Shown: positions 30,715 through 40,526, counted from the first letter of the stretch. The stretch: 64,000 nt of DNA from Chryseobacterium sp. Leaf404 (GCF_001424145.1 NZ_LMQM01000001.1:558001-622000); one strand, 5' to 3'. Numbers and translations: made by a program. The notes: generated by a model not told the origin, from the letters alone.

Positions 30715-33162
30715 ATGAATTACACACTCAATCAAATCGCGGAAATCACCCTTTCAAAAATTATTGGAAATGGAGAATTGCTGATCAAAAACATTGCTTT
30801 CGACAGTAGAATTATTTATTCCACCAAAAATTCTGCGTTTATTGCAATTAATACTCAGAAAAATTCTGGCGAGAAATTTATTGAGTCTGCGATTGACAGA
30901 GGCATTAACATCATTATTTCTGAACACTATTTTCCTCAGTTTGAAAATATAAACTGGATTATTGTTGAAAATTCTGTGGAATTTCTTCAAAAATTAACCA
31001 AATATTACTTTGAAAATTCTCATTTAAAATCTATCGGAATTACCGGAAGCAATGGCAAAACAATTTTGAAAGAATGGCTTTATCAATGTCTTTGGAATGA
31101 ATTTCCGACGGTAAAAAGTCCGAAAAGTTTCAATTCCCAGATCGGTTTGCCACTTTCTTTGCTTCAAATCAACGATTCTCACGAATTAGGAATCTTTGAA
31201 GTCGGAATATCCAAACCTCACGAAATGGAAAAACTGGAGCAGATATTCCAGCCTCAGATTGGTTTATTGACACACATCGGAACTGCGCATCTTGCCAATT
31301 TTCAATCGGAAGAAGAACTAATTGATGAAAAAATAAAACTTTTTAAAAATTCTGAGGTCATTATTTTTAATGGAGATAATGAATTGGTTTTAAACAAAAT
31401 AAACACACTCTATTCAAGCAAAAAATTAATTACCTACGGAATCAAGGAGAGTAATCATGTTTATTTTAAAAATTTGAATACTAAAGACGAAAATCTTGTT
31501 GTAAACTATTTTGACGGTGAAATTACTTTTCCTGTTCACCAGAGAGACGAGGCGACGTTAACCAATGCTTTGGCACTCGTAACCGTTTTGAAGGAACTCG
31601 GAATATCTAATCAGAAGATTGTTGAAAAAATTAACGCTTTAAAGGCTGTGGAGATGCGTCTGGAAGCCATTGAAGGGGTGAAAAATAACATAATCATCAA
31701 CGATTCATTTAATTTGGATTTAGATTCACTGAAAACAGCTCTCCAGTTTTTGAATGAATATAAAAAACCCAGAAAATCTCTGGTTTTAACGGATATTTTC
31801 GACGTAAATTCTAATTCTGAACAACTATACGAGGAAGTTTCTGATCTTGTAAATGAACAGAAATTTCAGTCGGTTTTCTTAATCGGTGATGAAATATCAA
31901 AATTTAGTGATTCATTTAACGCTGAAACCTATACTTTTGTTAATACTCAGGAATTAATTGACAGTAAACACCTTACCGAACTTCAAAATCAAATTATTTT
32001 ATTAAAAGGTGCAAGGAAATTTGAGATTGAAAAGGTGAAAGACATTCTTGAACTCAGAAAGCACGACACGGTTTTAGAAATTAACTTAAATGCACTTCTT
32101 CATAATATCAATTATCATAAATCTCTGCTGAAACCTGCTACGAAAATGATGGCAATGGTTAAGGCAAATTCCTATGGTTTAGGAAGTTATGAGATTTCAG
32201 AATATCTTCAGCATCACCACATTGATTATTTAGGAGTTGCATTTGTAGATGAAGGTGTAGAACTCCGGAAAAAGGGAATCACCGTGCCGATCGTCGTGAT
32301 GAATCCTGAACAGCACAGTTATGATGCAGTAATTCAATACAATTTGGAGCCTGAAATCTACAGTTTCCGTGTTTTGGAACTTTTTTACGCCGCAGTCCAG
32401 AAATCGGGATACGACAGACATTATCCCATCCACATCAAGCTGGAAACAGGTATGCACAGACTTGGTTTTAAAGGTTTTGAACTGGATCAGCTGAGCGAAA
32501 CTTTACACACAATGAATGTCAAAGTTCAAAGTATTTTCAGCCATCTTTCGTCTTCAGATATACCAACTGAGAAAGATTTTACGTTGAATCAGTTAGATAC
32601 ATTTAAAGAAAACTCAGGTTATTTGATGGAAAAGCTGGGCTACACACCTATGCGGCATATTTTAAATTCATCGGGAATTACTAATTATACCAGTCATCAC
32701 TATGACATGGTAAGAATCGGCATAGGAATGCTGGGAGAGTCACAAAATAGTGAAATACAGAAACAGCTGCAGTCCGTAGTCAGTTTCAAAACGGTAATTT
32801 CCCAGATTTCATTAATTGAAACAGGAGAATCAGTAGGTTACAGCAGAAGATTTAAAGCCGATAAACCCACAAAAATAGCCACCATCCCCGTTGGATATGC
32901 AGACGGAATTCCCAGATTAATAGGAAATCAGATCGGAAATGTAGGCATCAACAAGACTTTAGCCCCAATAGTTGGCAGTATCTGTATGGATATGATGATG
33001 ATTAATGTAGATCATATTCCCAACGTCAAAGAAGGCGATACCGTAACTGTTTTCAATGCCAAACCAAGCCTCAAAGAGTTCGCAGAATACTGCAAAACCA
33101 TCACTTACGAAGTATTAACCTCCATTTCACCTCGTGTAAAGCGGATTTATGTAAAAGATTAA
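30715..33162 (+). CDS. murF-alr: Bifunctional MurF ligase / alanine racemase
   Basis: Two peptidoglycan enzymes are fused. Residues about 1-450 are MurF, which adds D-Ala-D-Ala to UDP-MurNAc-tripeptide, with the ATP loop GITGSNGKTILKEWLY and ERLEAIEG-like MRLEAIEGVKN. Residues about 455-815 are alanine racemase, which makes D-alanine. Its PLP lysine is in MMAMVKANSYGLG, the second catalytic Tyr in VGYSRRFKAD, and PVGYADGIPR follows. The start at 30715 (MNYTLNQIAE) is chosen because the earlier ATG at 30643 lies inside tdk and adds 24 unconserved residues. The fusion is a known Bacteroidota arrangement. Confidence 0.96.
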   Translation: MNYTLNQIAEITLSKIIGNGELLIKNIAFDSRIIYSTKNSAFIAINTQKNSGEKFIESAIDRGINIIISEHYFPQFENINWIIVENSVEFLQKLTKYYFENSHLKSIGITGSNGKTILKEWLYQCLWNEFPTVKSPKSFNSQIGLPLSLLQINDSHELGIFEVGISKPHEMEKLEQIFQPQIGLLTHIGTAHLANFQSEEELIDEKIKLFKNSEVIIFNGDNELVLNKINTLYSSKKLITYGIKESNHVYFKNLNTKDENLVVNYFDGEITFPVHQRDEATLTNALALVTVLKELGISNQKIVEKINALKAVEMRLEAIEGVKNNIIINDSFNLDLDSLKTALQFLNEYKKPRKSLVLTDIFDVNSNSEQLYEEVSDLVNEQKFQSVFLIGDEISKFSDSFNAETYTFVNTQELIDSKHLTELQNQIILLKGARKFEIEKVKDILELRKHDTVLEINLNALLHNINYHKSLLKPATKMMAMVKANSYGLGSYEISEYLQHHHIDYLGVAFVDEGVELRKKGITVPIVVMNPEQHSYDAVIQYNLEPEIYSFRVLELFYAAVQKSGYDRHYPIHIKLETGMHRLGFKGFELDQLSETLHTMNVKVQSIFSHLSSSDIPTEKDFTLNQLDTFKENSGYLMEKLGYTPMRHILNSSGITNYTSHHYDMVRIGIGMLGESQNSEIQKQLQSVVSFKTVISQISLIETGESVGYSRRFKADKPTKIATIPVGYADGIPRLIGNQIGNVGINKTLAPIVGSICMDMMMINVDHIPNVKEGDTVTVFNAKPSLKEFAEYCKTITYEVLTSISPRVKRIYVKD

Positions 33163-33164
33163 CT

Positions 33165-35321
33165 ATGAGAAAACTCCTGATTCTTTTGTTTGCATTTCAA
33201 TTACTTTTGATTCATTCTCAGGTAAAGGAAAATCTGAAAATTCCTAAGAATCCTAAAATAGGACTTTCTCTTGCAGGTGGCGGCGCAAAAGGGTTTTCTC
33301 ACGTTGGAGTTCTTAAAGTTCTGGATTCTTTAGGCGTGAAATTAGATTACATATCCGGAACGAGCATGGGTGCGATCGTGGGAGGTTTGTACGCATCAGG
33401 CTATTCCGGAAAGGAAATTGAAAAAATTGTGATGGATACCGATTTCTACTCATTAATCCGTGATCCGAAGTCAAGAAAAGAGAGTACATTTTTTAACAAG
33501 GCTGTAGACAAATATTTATTTTCAATTCCACTTCAAAACGGAAAAATCACCCTTCCCTCTTCCATCAGTTCCGGACAGAAAAATGTTTATCTTCTTAAAG
33601 AATTATTTAAAAATGTGTCGAATGTAAATGATTTCTCAAAACTCCCAATCCCCTTCATGTGCGTCGCAACCAATCTTGAAAGCGGCAACATGGAAATTTT
33701 TGAGAAAGGAGATCTGGTACAGTCGATTATGGCAAGCTCAGCATTTCCATCCCTGATGGATCCCGTAAAAATTGGTGACAGCATTTACATTGACGGCGCT
33801 ATGACCGTAAACTATCCCTCAAAGCCTCTAAAGGATAAGGGAATTGACATTGTAATCGGAGTTGATTTAAATCAAGATCTTTCAAGTAGAGAAGATTTAA
33901 ACAATATTATTTCCATTTTAAATCAGGTTATCGACTTCGGTATTCAAAAAGACACCAGAAGACAGTACAAATACACAGACATCAACATCAAACCGAACCT
34001 TACGGGAATGACGGCTACGAGCTACGATGACAAGAAGAAAATTCTTGACAGTGGTTATGTGGAAGGTCAGAAATATGCAGCCATCCTGGATCAACTTCCA
34101 AAGAGAGAATTTGACCGCCTCAGACAGGCTGTAAATCCAATTTATTCCAATGTCTATAAGATTGACAGCATTTCGATTGAAGGCGGCAGAATCTACGGTA
34201 AAAACTATGTTCTCGGTAAAATGGGACTCCGTCTGCCGTCTTTGCAAACGTATGGAAGCATCAACCGTGGTCTAGACAAACTTGTGGCAACAAATAACTA
34301 CCGTTTTATCAATTATGATATCGTTACAGAAAATAATTTCAATTATCTTAAATTATACGTGACTGAAGATGATGCAAGACATTTTCTAAAATTCGGACTT
34401 CATTATGATGAAATTTTTAAAACCGGATTACTGGTAAATTATTCCGCAAAGAGACTTTTATTTAAAAATTCAAATCTGTCCCTTGACGTTATTGTCGGAG
34501 ATAAGCCACGTTACTATTTAAACTATTTTATCGACAACGGGTACATTCCAGGATTCGGAATATATTCTTCGGGAATGAGTTTCGATATCAAAGGAAACAA
34601 CAATATCAACATCGACAAATGGGAATGGCTGAGAAATGAAGCTTATATTCAATCTGTCTGGAAGGATAAATTCGCTGTTGGTGCAGGAATCAGCCATGAT
34701 TATTTTGAAGCTGAAATGAACGGCACAAACAAAAGATACAACCGCTTTCTCAATCCTTACGTATTTTTGAAAAGTGATACGCAAAATGACCGCGATTTTC
34801 CTACCAAAGGATTTTATCTGAATGCCGAAGGTAAAGTCATTGATTTGCTCAAATCTGAAGTTGAAAAAAGAGTCGTTCAGGTAAAAGCAGATATCAGAAT
34901 CAACATTCCGTTGTCTAAACAGTTCAGTTATCATCTGAATCTTTATGGTGGAATTACCATCGGCGACAATCTTCCACAATTTTATCAATATAGGTTAGGA
35001 GGAATTTTTGAGCAGAATATGGTCAATTTCAAAACTTTCAACGGTTTTTATTTTGCTCAACTCAACAGTAACAACGTTGCTCTAATTTCAAATGACGTTC
35101 AATATAACTTTAAGAAAAACTTTTTTCTAAGCGGAAACTTTTCTTTTGCCAACCTCTCAGATGATATTACATTCGAAGATGCGGTAAAAGTAAATTACAG
35201 TTCAGTCGGAGCAAGTATTGGATATAAATCTCCGTTTGGACAGATTAGATTTAATTTTGGTCATTCACTTAAAAACAATCAAAAAGGCATATTCAGCGTT
35301 ATTTTAGGACACTGGTTTTAA
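33165..35321 (+). CDS. Patatin-like phospholipase with outer-membrane barrel (type Vd-like)
   Basis: The 718-aa protein has a signal peptide (LLILLFAFQLLLIHSQ). The patatin domain follows at about 30-290, with GGGAKG (oxyanion), GTSMGA (nucleophile Ser) and DGAMTV (catalytic Asp). A POTRA-like region (about 320-400, IDSISIEGGRIYGKNYV) precedes an Omp85-type C-terminal beta-barrel. The chain ends GHWF, an aromatic terminus typical of barrels. This order is that of PlpD-type autotransporter lipases, so the enzyme part is probably displayed or released. It follows murF-alr by 2 bp. Confidence 0.9.
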   Translation: MRKLLILLFAFQLLLIHSQVKENLKIPKNPKIGLSLAGGGAKGFSHVGVLKVLDSLGVKLDYISGTSMGAIVGGLYASGYSGKEIEKIVMDTDFYSLIRDPKSRKESTFFNKAVDKYLFSIPLQNGKITLPSSISSGQKNVYLLKELFKNVSNVNDFSKLPIPFMCVATNLESGNMEIFEKGDLVQSIMASSAFPSLMDPVKIGDSIYIDGAMTVNYPSKPLKDKGIDIVIGVDLNQDLSSREDLNNIISILNQVIDFGIQKDTRRQYKYTDINIKPNLTGMTATSYDDKKKILDSGYVEGQKYAAILDQLPKREFDRLRQAVNPIYSNVYKIDSISIEGGRIYGKNYVLGKMGLRLPSLQTYGSINRGLDKLVATNNYRFINYDIVTENNFNYLKLYVTEDDARHFLKFGLHYDEIFKTGLLVNYSAKRLLFKNSNLSLDVIVGDKPRYYLNYFIDNGYIPGFGIYSSGMSFDIKGNNNINIDKWEWLRNEAYIQSVWKDKFAVGAGISHDYFEAEMNGTNKRYNRFLNPYVFLKSDTQNDRDFPTKGFYLNAEGKVIDLLKSEVEKRVVQVKADIRINIPLSKQFSYHLNLYGGITIGDNLPQFYQYRLGGIFEQNMVNFKTFNGFYFAQLNSNNVALISNDVQYNFKKNFFLSGNFSFANLSDDITFEDAVKVNYSSVGASIGYKSPFGQIRFNFGHSLKNNQKGIFSVILGHWF

Positions 35322-35326
35322 AAATT

Positions 35327-35734
35327 ATGATACAATTCTTTTACGAAAATATACCCGAATCTGTAGATACGGAATATACAAAATGGCTTGAAGAAATCAT
35401 TTTCTCTGAAGGCAAAAAACTTGGAGAAATCAATTATATCTTCTGTGATGACGAATATTTACTAAAAGTAAACCAGGACTATCTTCAACACGATTACTAT
35501 ACAGACATCATCACTTTTGATTACGTAAAAGGCAAAACAATAAGCGGAGAGATTTTCGTATCTTTGCAACGCATTTCAGACAATGCTTCTACTCTATCCA
35601 AAAACTTTGAGGAAGAATTACGTCGGGTTTTAGCTCATGGCATTTTACACCTTTCCGGTTATAAAGATAAAACAGAAGAAGAAGAAAAACTGATGCGAAG
35701 CAGAGAAGATTTTTATTTAGCAAAATACTCTTAA
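35327..35734 (+). CDS. ybeY: Endoribonuclease YbeY
   Basis: YbeY is an endoribonuclease needed for 16S rRNA maturation and ribosome quality control. The 135-aa protein has the signature AHGILHLSGYKDKTEEE near residue 100. The first two metal His (HGILH) are kept, but the third ligand, His in the usual GYDH, is Asp here (GYKD). This Asp variant is seen in Bacteroidota and could still coordinate metal. It starts 5 bp after the patatin gene and is followed by an overlapping small ORF. Confidence 0.93.
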   Translation: MIQFFYENIPESVDTEYTKWLEEIIFSEGKKLGEINYIFCDDEYLLKVNQDYLQHDYYTDIITFDYVKGKTISGEIFVSLQRISDNASTLSKNFEEELRRVLAHGILHLSGYKDKTEEEEKLMRSREDFYLAKYS

Positions 35735-35859
35735 TGTTTTTTAGCATCTTAATACCGCTCTCCGCACTCGCTATTTTTTCAAAAAATGAGTTAAAAAAAA
35801 TGCTTGGATCGGGGCTAAATATCGATATACAGGCGATTGTAGCCTTTAAATCAAAATAA
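35734..35859 (+). CDS. 41-aa ORF coupled to ybeY
   Basis: The ATG overlaps the ybeY stop (TAATG). The product MFFSILIPLSALAIFSKNE... has a hydrophobic N terminus, a short basic stretch (SKNELKKMLGSG) and ends AIVAFKSK. The TAA at 35857-35859 abuts the first parS site at 35860. It could be a small membrane peptide or an overhang of no function. Nothing about codon use excludes it. Confidence 0.4.
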   Translation: MFFSILIPLSALAIFSKNELKKMLGSGLNIDIQAIVAFKSK

Positions 35860-35875
35860 TGTTTCACGTGAAACA
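35860..35875. promoter_or_regulatory. parS centromere site 1
   Basis: TGTTTCACGTGAAACA is a perfect 16-bp palindrome and an exact match to the bacterial parS consensus (TGTTnCACGTGAAACA) bound by ParB. The palindrome extends to 20 bp (35858-35877). It lies between the ybeY region and mnmG. Confidence 0.93.
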
Positions 35876-35922
35876 TTTACAGAAAAGATAAAAATTTAAA
35901 GCTTAAAATAAGCAATAAAAAA

Positions 35923-37785
35923 ATGATATCAGAAATATATGATGTAATTGTAGTAGGTGCCGGCCACGCAGGATGTGAAGCCGCAGCTGCTGCAGCAAAC
36001 TTAGGTTCCAAAACATTGCTCGTCACAATGAATATGCAGACTATCGGACAGATGAGTTGCAACCCTGCAATGGGAGGAATTGCAAAGGGACAGATTGTAA
36101 GAGAAATCGACGCGATGGGTGGTTACTCAGGGATTATTGCAGACAAATCTGCAATACAATTTAAAATGCTTAACCTTTCCAAAGGACCGGCAATGTGGTC
36201 TCCAAGAACACAGAACGACAGGATGCTTTTCGCTGAAGAATGGCGTTTAGCACTGGAAAATACGCCTAATCTTGACTTCTTCCAGGATATGGTGAAGAGT
36301 TTAATTATTGAAAATAATAAGGCTGTTGGTGTAGTAACTTCTTTAGGAATTGATATCAGATCCAAATCGGTTGTACTTACTAACGGTACTTTCCTAAATG
36401 GTTTAATCCACGTTGGAGATAAACAGTTAGGAGGCGGAAGAATGGGCGAACCAAGAGCATTCGGAATAACAGAACAATTAGTTTCTGTAGGTTTTGAGGC
36501 AGGAAGAATGAAAACCGGTACTCCACCAAGAGTGGACGGCAGAAGCCTTGACTACTCCAAAATGGAAGAACAGAAAGGAGATGAAAATCCTCAAAAATTC
36601 AGCTATTTAGACAGCCCTAAATTAACCAAACAATTAAGTTGTCACATTGTTTACACCAATGAAACGGTACACGATATTTTGCGTGAAGGTTTCGATAGAA
36701 GCCCAATGTTTAACGGTACTATTCAAAGTTTAGGTCCAAGATATTGCCCAAGTATTGAAGATAAGATTAACCGTTTTGCGGAGCGTACAAGACATCAGCT
36801 TTTCGTGGAACCGGAAGGATGGAGAACCGTTGAAATTTATGTAAATGGTTTCAGTTCTTCATTACCTGAAGATGTTCAGATTAAAGCTATGAAGCATATC
36901 CCAGGATTTGAAAATGTAAAAGTTTTCAGACCTGGCTATGCTATTGAATACGACTACTTCCCTCCTACTCAGTTAAAGCATACATTAGAAACAAAATTGG
37001 TTGACAACTTATATTTTGCGGGTCAAATCAATGGTACAACCGGATATGAAGAGGCAGGCGGACAGGGCTTAATGGCAGGTATTAATGCCCATAATAAAGT
37101 TCATGAAAAGGATGAATTTATCCTGAACAGGGATGAAGCATATATCGGTGTTTTAATAGACGATCTCATCACAAAAGGTACTGAAGAACCTTACAGAATG
37201 TTTACTTCAAGAGCTGAGTACAGATTGCTTTTAAGACAGGATAATGCAGATATCAGATTGACAGAAAAAGCATTTGAATTAGGATTAGCAAAGGAAGACA
37301 GACTGAGAAAAGTAGAAGAAAAAATCGCTAAAAGTCAGGAACTTGAAACCTTTTTGAGAGAAACTTCTTTAAAACCAGGAATTATCAATCCTATTCTGGA
37401 AAGCATTGAAAGTAATCCTGTTGATCAGGCTTACAGAGCTTCCCAATTTCTTACAAGACCCAATATTACCATAGATAAACTGGATGAAATCGAATCTATT
37501 AAGGATTTTACTTCTCAATACAGCGATGAAGTAAGAGAGCAAGCCGAGGTAAATATTAAGTATAAAGGCTATATAGAAAAGGAGAAAGAGAATGTTGCAA
37601 AGCTAAACAGATTGGAAAATGTAAAGATTCCTGAAGATTTTGACTATATTAAAATATCAAGCCTTTCTTCAGAAGCTAAGCAAAAAATGAATAAAGTAAG
37701 ACCTAAAACTTTGGCTCAAGCGGGAAGAATAAGCGGCGTTTCACCTGCAGACATCAACGTTTTAATGGTGTACTTAGGTAGATAA
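35923..37785 (+). CDS. mnmG: tRNA uridine-5-carboxymethylaminomethyl modification enzyme MnmG
   Basis: MnmG (GidA) works with MnmE to modify U34 of certain tRNAs, using FAD, NADH and methylenetetrahydrofolate. The 620-aa protein has the FAD-binding GAGHAGCEAAAAAANLG, NPAMGGIAKGQIVREIDAMGG, and the MnmG family blocks CPSIEDKINRFAERTRHQLFVEPEG and GLMAGINAH. It is flanked at both ends by parS sites. mnmG near the replication origin is a classical arrangement in many bacteria. Confidence 0.97.
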   Translation: MISEIYDVIVVGAGHAGCEAAAAAANLGSKTLLVTMNMQTIGQMSCNPAMGGIAKGQIVREIDAMGGYSGIIADKSAIQFKMLNLSKGPAMWSPRTQNDRMLFAEEWRLALENTPNLDFFQDMVKSLIIENNKAVGVVTSLGIDIRSKSVVLTNGTFLNGLIHVGDKQLGGGRMGEPRAFGITEQLVSVGFEAGRMKTGTPPRVDGRSLDYSKMEEQKGDENPQKFSYLDSPKLTKQLSCHIVYTNETVHDILREGFDRSPMFNGTIQSLGPRYCPSIEDKINRFAERTRHQLFVEPEGWRTVEIYVNGFSSSLPEDVQIKAMKHIPGFENVKVFRPGYAIEYDYFPPTQLKHTLETKLVDNLYFAGQINGTTGYEEAGGQGLMAGINAHNKVHEKDEFILNRDEAYIGVLIDDLITKGTEEPYRMFTSRAEYRLLLRQDNADIRLTEKAFELGLAKEDRLRKVEEKIAKSQELETFLRETSLKPGIINPILESIESNPVDQAYRASQFLTRPNITIDKLDEIESIKDFTSQYSDEVREQAEVNIKYKGYIEKEKENVAKLNRLENVKIPEDFDYIKISSLSSEAKQKMNKVRPKTLAQAGRISGVSPADINVLMVYLGR

Positions 37786-37793
37786 ATTAGATA

Positions 37794-37809
37794 TGTTTCA
37801 CGTGAAACA
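37794..37809. promoter_or_regulatory. parS centromere site 2
   Basis: A second exact TGTTTCACGTGAAACA, extended to 18 bp of palindrome (37793-37810), begins 9 bases after the mnmG stop. Two identical sites 1.9 kb apart are strong evidence for a ParB loading zone. Confidence 0.93.
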
Positions 37810-37821
37810 TTTATAATAAAC

Positions 37822-37868
37822 AAAGGTATTTAGAGGCTTAAAACACTTTTCTGAATACCTTTATTTTT
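37822..37868 (+). terminator. Terminator of mnmG
   Basis: AAAGGTATT (37822-37830) pairs with AATACCTTT (37854-37862), followed by ATTTTTAAA. The long loop weakens it somewhat. Confidence 0.6.
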
Positions 37869-37888
37869 AAAATCCAATTTAAAAAAAA

Positions 37889-38710
37889 ATGAAAATTAAA
37901 GATCATTTTCTTTCTCAGGAAATATTTGAAATCATAGAAACCGAAACAAAGGGTGTGTTTAAAACCTCCCCTATTCCATCAAATATTTCTAAATATTATG
38001 AAAGTGAAGACTATATTTCGCATCATCAGGATTCCGGAACATTCAAGGAAAAACTGTATAAATTTTTACAATCTTTCAATTTACAGTACAAGAAAACGAT
38101 TCTTTTAGACAGAATCAATAAAGGTTCAAGAGTTTTGGATTACGGCTGTGGCGCAGGAGAATTTGTAAAATATATCGAAAATGACTTTACAGCATTTGGA
38201 TTTGAACCCGATTCTGATGCAAGAAATGCTGCAAATCGCAAGATATCTAAAGCGACAATTTTAGATAACATCGATACGATTGAAGATTACAGTCTGAATG
38301 CGATTACGCTTTGGCATGTATTTGAACACATCGAAAATCAGGATGAAATGCTCGAAATTTTTAATAAAAAATTAAAAGAAAAAGGATTGCTTATAATTGC
38401 TGTTCCCAACCCTACTTCATACGATGCACAACATTATAAAGAATATTGGGCAGCTTATGATGTACCGAGACATGTTTACCATTTTTCGAAAAATGGAATG
38501 GAAAATCTGATTTCAAGAAAACCTAACTGGAAAATGAGAAAAATTAAACCATTGGTCTTAGATTCTTACTACATCTCCATGTTGAGCGAAAAATACAAAA
38601 AATCACCCCTATTTTGGATCAAAGCACTGATTCACGGAACGATTTCTAACGTAAAAGCATTATTTTCCAACGAATTTTCAAGTCTGATATACATTATCGA
38701 AAAAAAGTAG
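37889..38710 (+). CDS. Class I SAM-dependent methyltransferase
   Basis: This 273-aa soluble protein has the SAM-binding motif VLDYGCGAGEFVKYI at about residue 87 and the acidic loop GFEPDS. LWHVFEHIENQDEMLE (motif typical of UbiG/Coq3-like and small-molecule methyltransferases) and LLIIAVPNP follow. The target could be a lipid, quinone or cell-surface sugar; the sequence does not tell. It stands alone, between the mnmG terminator and a long AT-rich non-coding stretch. Confidence 0.85.
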   Translation: MKIKDHFLSQEIFEIIETETKGVFKTSPIPSNISKYYESEDYISHHQDSGTFKEKLYKFLQSFNLQYKKTILLDRINKGSRVLDYGCGAGEFVKYIENDFTAFGFEPDSDARNAANRKISKATILDNIDTIEDYSLNAITLWHVFEHIENQDEMLEIFNKKLKEKGLLIIAVPNPTSYDAQHYKEYWAAYDVPRHVYHFSKNGMENLISRKPNWKMRKIKPLVLDSYYISMLSEKYKKSPLFWIKALIHGTISNVKALFSNEFSSLIYIIEKK

Positions 38711-39285
38711 AAAATCGATTTTTAAGCTATTTCTACAGGTCAATTTTTAGCATTTTTGTCATGAATTTAAAAAAATCATGGTTTTTTCCTGAGTTTTTGT
38801 TTTTTAAAAATTTATTAAAATTAAATTTGAAATGTTCTAAAAGTAAGAATTCACTCATCATTTAATTTTTTGATTAACTTAAAATTTAAAATATAGATTA
38901 GAACAAAATATATTTGAAATAACAAAAAAATATTTAGACTTTTTTGTGAATTACAAATCATATGAAAAAATAAGAAAAAAGGAAAATATGAGATTTAAAA
39001 AATGAATTTTTACAAAAACATATCATTTTAAGCCTAAAATAAAAATTATGTCCAAACACTTTAGGAATTTCTTTTTTTTGTTTTAAAACCTTATTCTGAA
39101 AGCCAATTTTTCAACATTTTTCTTAAAATTTCCAATTTTGACTATTATGTCAAAAATAAATTTCGAAAATTCTTTCAGCGAAAAATAATTTGGATTAAAT
39201 AAAATTTTAAACAATTGCAAAACTTAAATTGAGAAACAAATTTTTTGAAATTAATATTCAATCGTAAAAATTATTAAAATAAAAA
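38711..39285. other. Very AT-rich gene-free region
   Basis: About 575 bp without a credible gene, dominated by A and T runs. I see no TAnnTTTG promoter linked to a hairpin, no long ORF and no tRNA. Possible roles are a duplex-unwinding or nucleoid-binding region near the origin, or untranslated sequence of the flanking genes. Confidence 0.6.
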
Positions 39286-39310
39286 AGTCTGTCAGAAATT
39301 CCAACAGACT
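39286..39310 (-). terminator. Terminator of pgk
   Basis: AGTCTGT (39286-39292) pairs with ACAGACT (39304-39310). Read leftward it is followed by a T-rich run. Confidence 0.75.
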
Positions 39311-39335
39311 CAAATTATGTAAAAATTAAAATTTC

Positions 39336-40526
39336 TTAGTTATTGATAGCAGCAACTCCCGGAAGTTCCAAACCTTCCAAACTTTCAAGCATGGCACCGC
39401 CACCTGTAGAAACATAACTTACTTTTTCACCATAACCAAATTGCTTAACAAAAGCTACACTGTCACCTCCCCCAACTAATGAGAAAGCTCCCAATTTTGT
39501 AGCTTCTGCAATACTGTCGCCCAAAGCTACAGTTCCCGCAGAGAAATTTGACATTTCGAAAACTCCAATTGGCCCATTCCAAAGAATCGTTCTTGAATTT
39601 AACAGAACATCGTTGAACTGATCTCTTGATTTTGGACCTGCATCCAATCCCATCCATCCTTCAGGAATTTCATAAATGTTGACTTCCTGTGTATCTGCAT
39701 CATTGCTGAAACTTTCAGCAATAATCGTATCGGAAGGAAGGTAAACTTTTACATTATGTTCTTTGGCTTTACCTAAAATTTCAAGTGCGAGAGAGAGTTT
39801 ATCTTCTTCAACCAATGAAGTTCCGATTTTACCACCTAAAGCTTTAATGAAGGTAAATGCCATACCTCCACCAATAATTAAATTGTCAACTGCAGGCAAA
39901 ATATTTTCTATAATGGTAATTTTAGTTGAAACTTTAGACCCTCCCAGTATCGCTGTTACAGGCTTTTCTCCACTTTTTAAAACTTTATCAATCGCTTTTA
40001 GTTCGTCAGCCATCAATAAACCGAAAAATTTAGTTGAATCAAAAAATTTAGCTATCACAGCTGTAGATGCGTGTGCTCTGTGAGCGGTACCAAATGCATC
40101 ATTCACATAGGCATCACCTAATTTCGAAAGTTTTTCAGCAAACGCCTCATCCCCTTCTTCTTCTTCACTGTGGAAACGTAAATTTTCCAATAAAAGGATT
40201 TCTCCGGCTTTCAGTTCAGAAGCTGCCTGTTGAGCTTTTTCACCTACACACTCATCCACGAATTTCACTTCCTTTCCAAGAACCTGAGAGACTTCGTTCA
40301 CAATGTGTTTTAAAGAAAACTCATCTTTAGCCTCACCTTTCGGTCTGCCTAAGTGAGCCATCAAAATTACAGAGCCGCCATCCTGAAGAATCTTGTCAAC
40401 AGTAGGTTTTACAGCTACAATTCTTGTATTGTCTGTCACTTTCAGCTGGTCGTCTTGGGGAACGTTAAAATCTACTCTTACCAGAGCCTTCTTGTCTTTA
40501 AAATTGAAATCGTTGATTGTTTTCAT
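39336..40526 (-). CDS. pgk: Phosphoglycerate kinase
   Basis: Pgk interconverts 1,3-bisphosphoglycerate and 3-phosphoglycerate with ATP in glycolysis. The start at 40526 ([13 protein letters not shown]) gives 396 aa with the N-terminal RVDFNVP, the substrate Arg-rich loop [32 protein letters not shown] and the ATP-binding [13 protein letters not shown]. An in-frame start at 40622 would add 32 residues unrelated to Pgk. A -7 element at 40699-40706 predicts a leader of about 170 nt. Confidence 0.97.
   Translation of the reverse strand: MKTINDFNFKDKKALVRVDFNVPQDDQLKVTDNTRIVAVKPTVDKILQDGGSVILMAHLGRPKGEAKDEFSLKHIVNEVSQVLGKEVKFVDECVGEKAQQAASELKAGEILLLENLRFHSEEEEGDEAFAEKLSKLGDAYVNDAFGTAHRAHASTAVIAKFFDSTKFFGLLMADELKAIDKVLKSGEKPVTAILGGSKVSTKITIIENILPAVDNLIIGGGMAFTFIKALGGKIGTSLVEEDKLSLALEILGKAKEHNVKVYLPSDTIIAESFSNDADTQEVNIYEIPEGWMGLDAGPKSRDQFNDVLLNSRTILWNGPIGVFEMSNFSAGTVALGDSIAEATKLGAFSLVGGGDSVAFVKQFGYGEKVSYVSTGGGAMLESLEGLELPGVAAINN

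Noticed and set aside
35589..35876. Minus-strand open frame across ybeY and parS
   Set aside because: It overlaps ybeY and the parS palindrome and has no family features.
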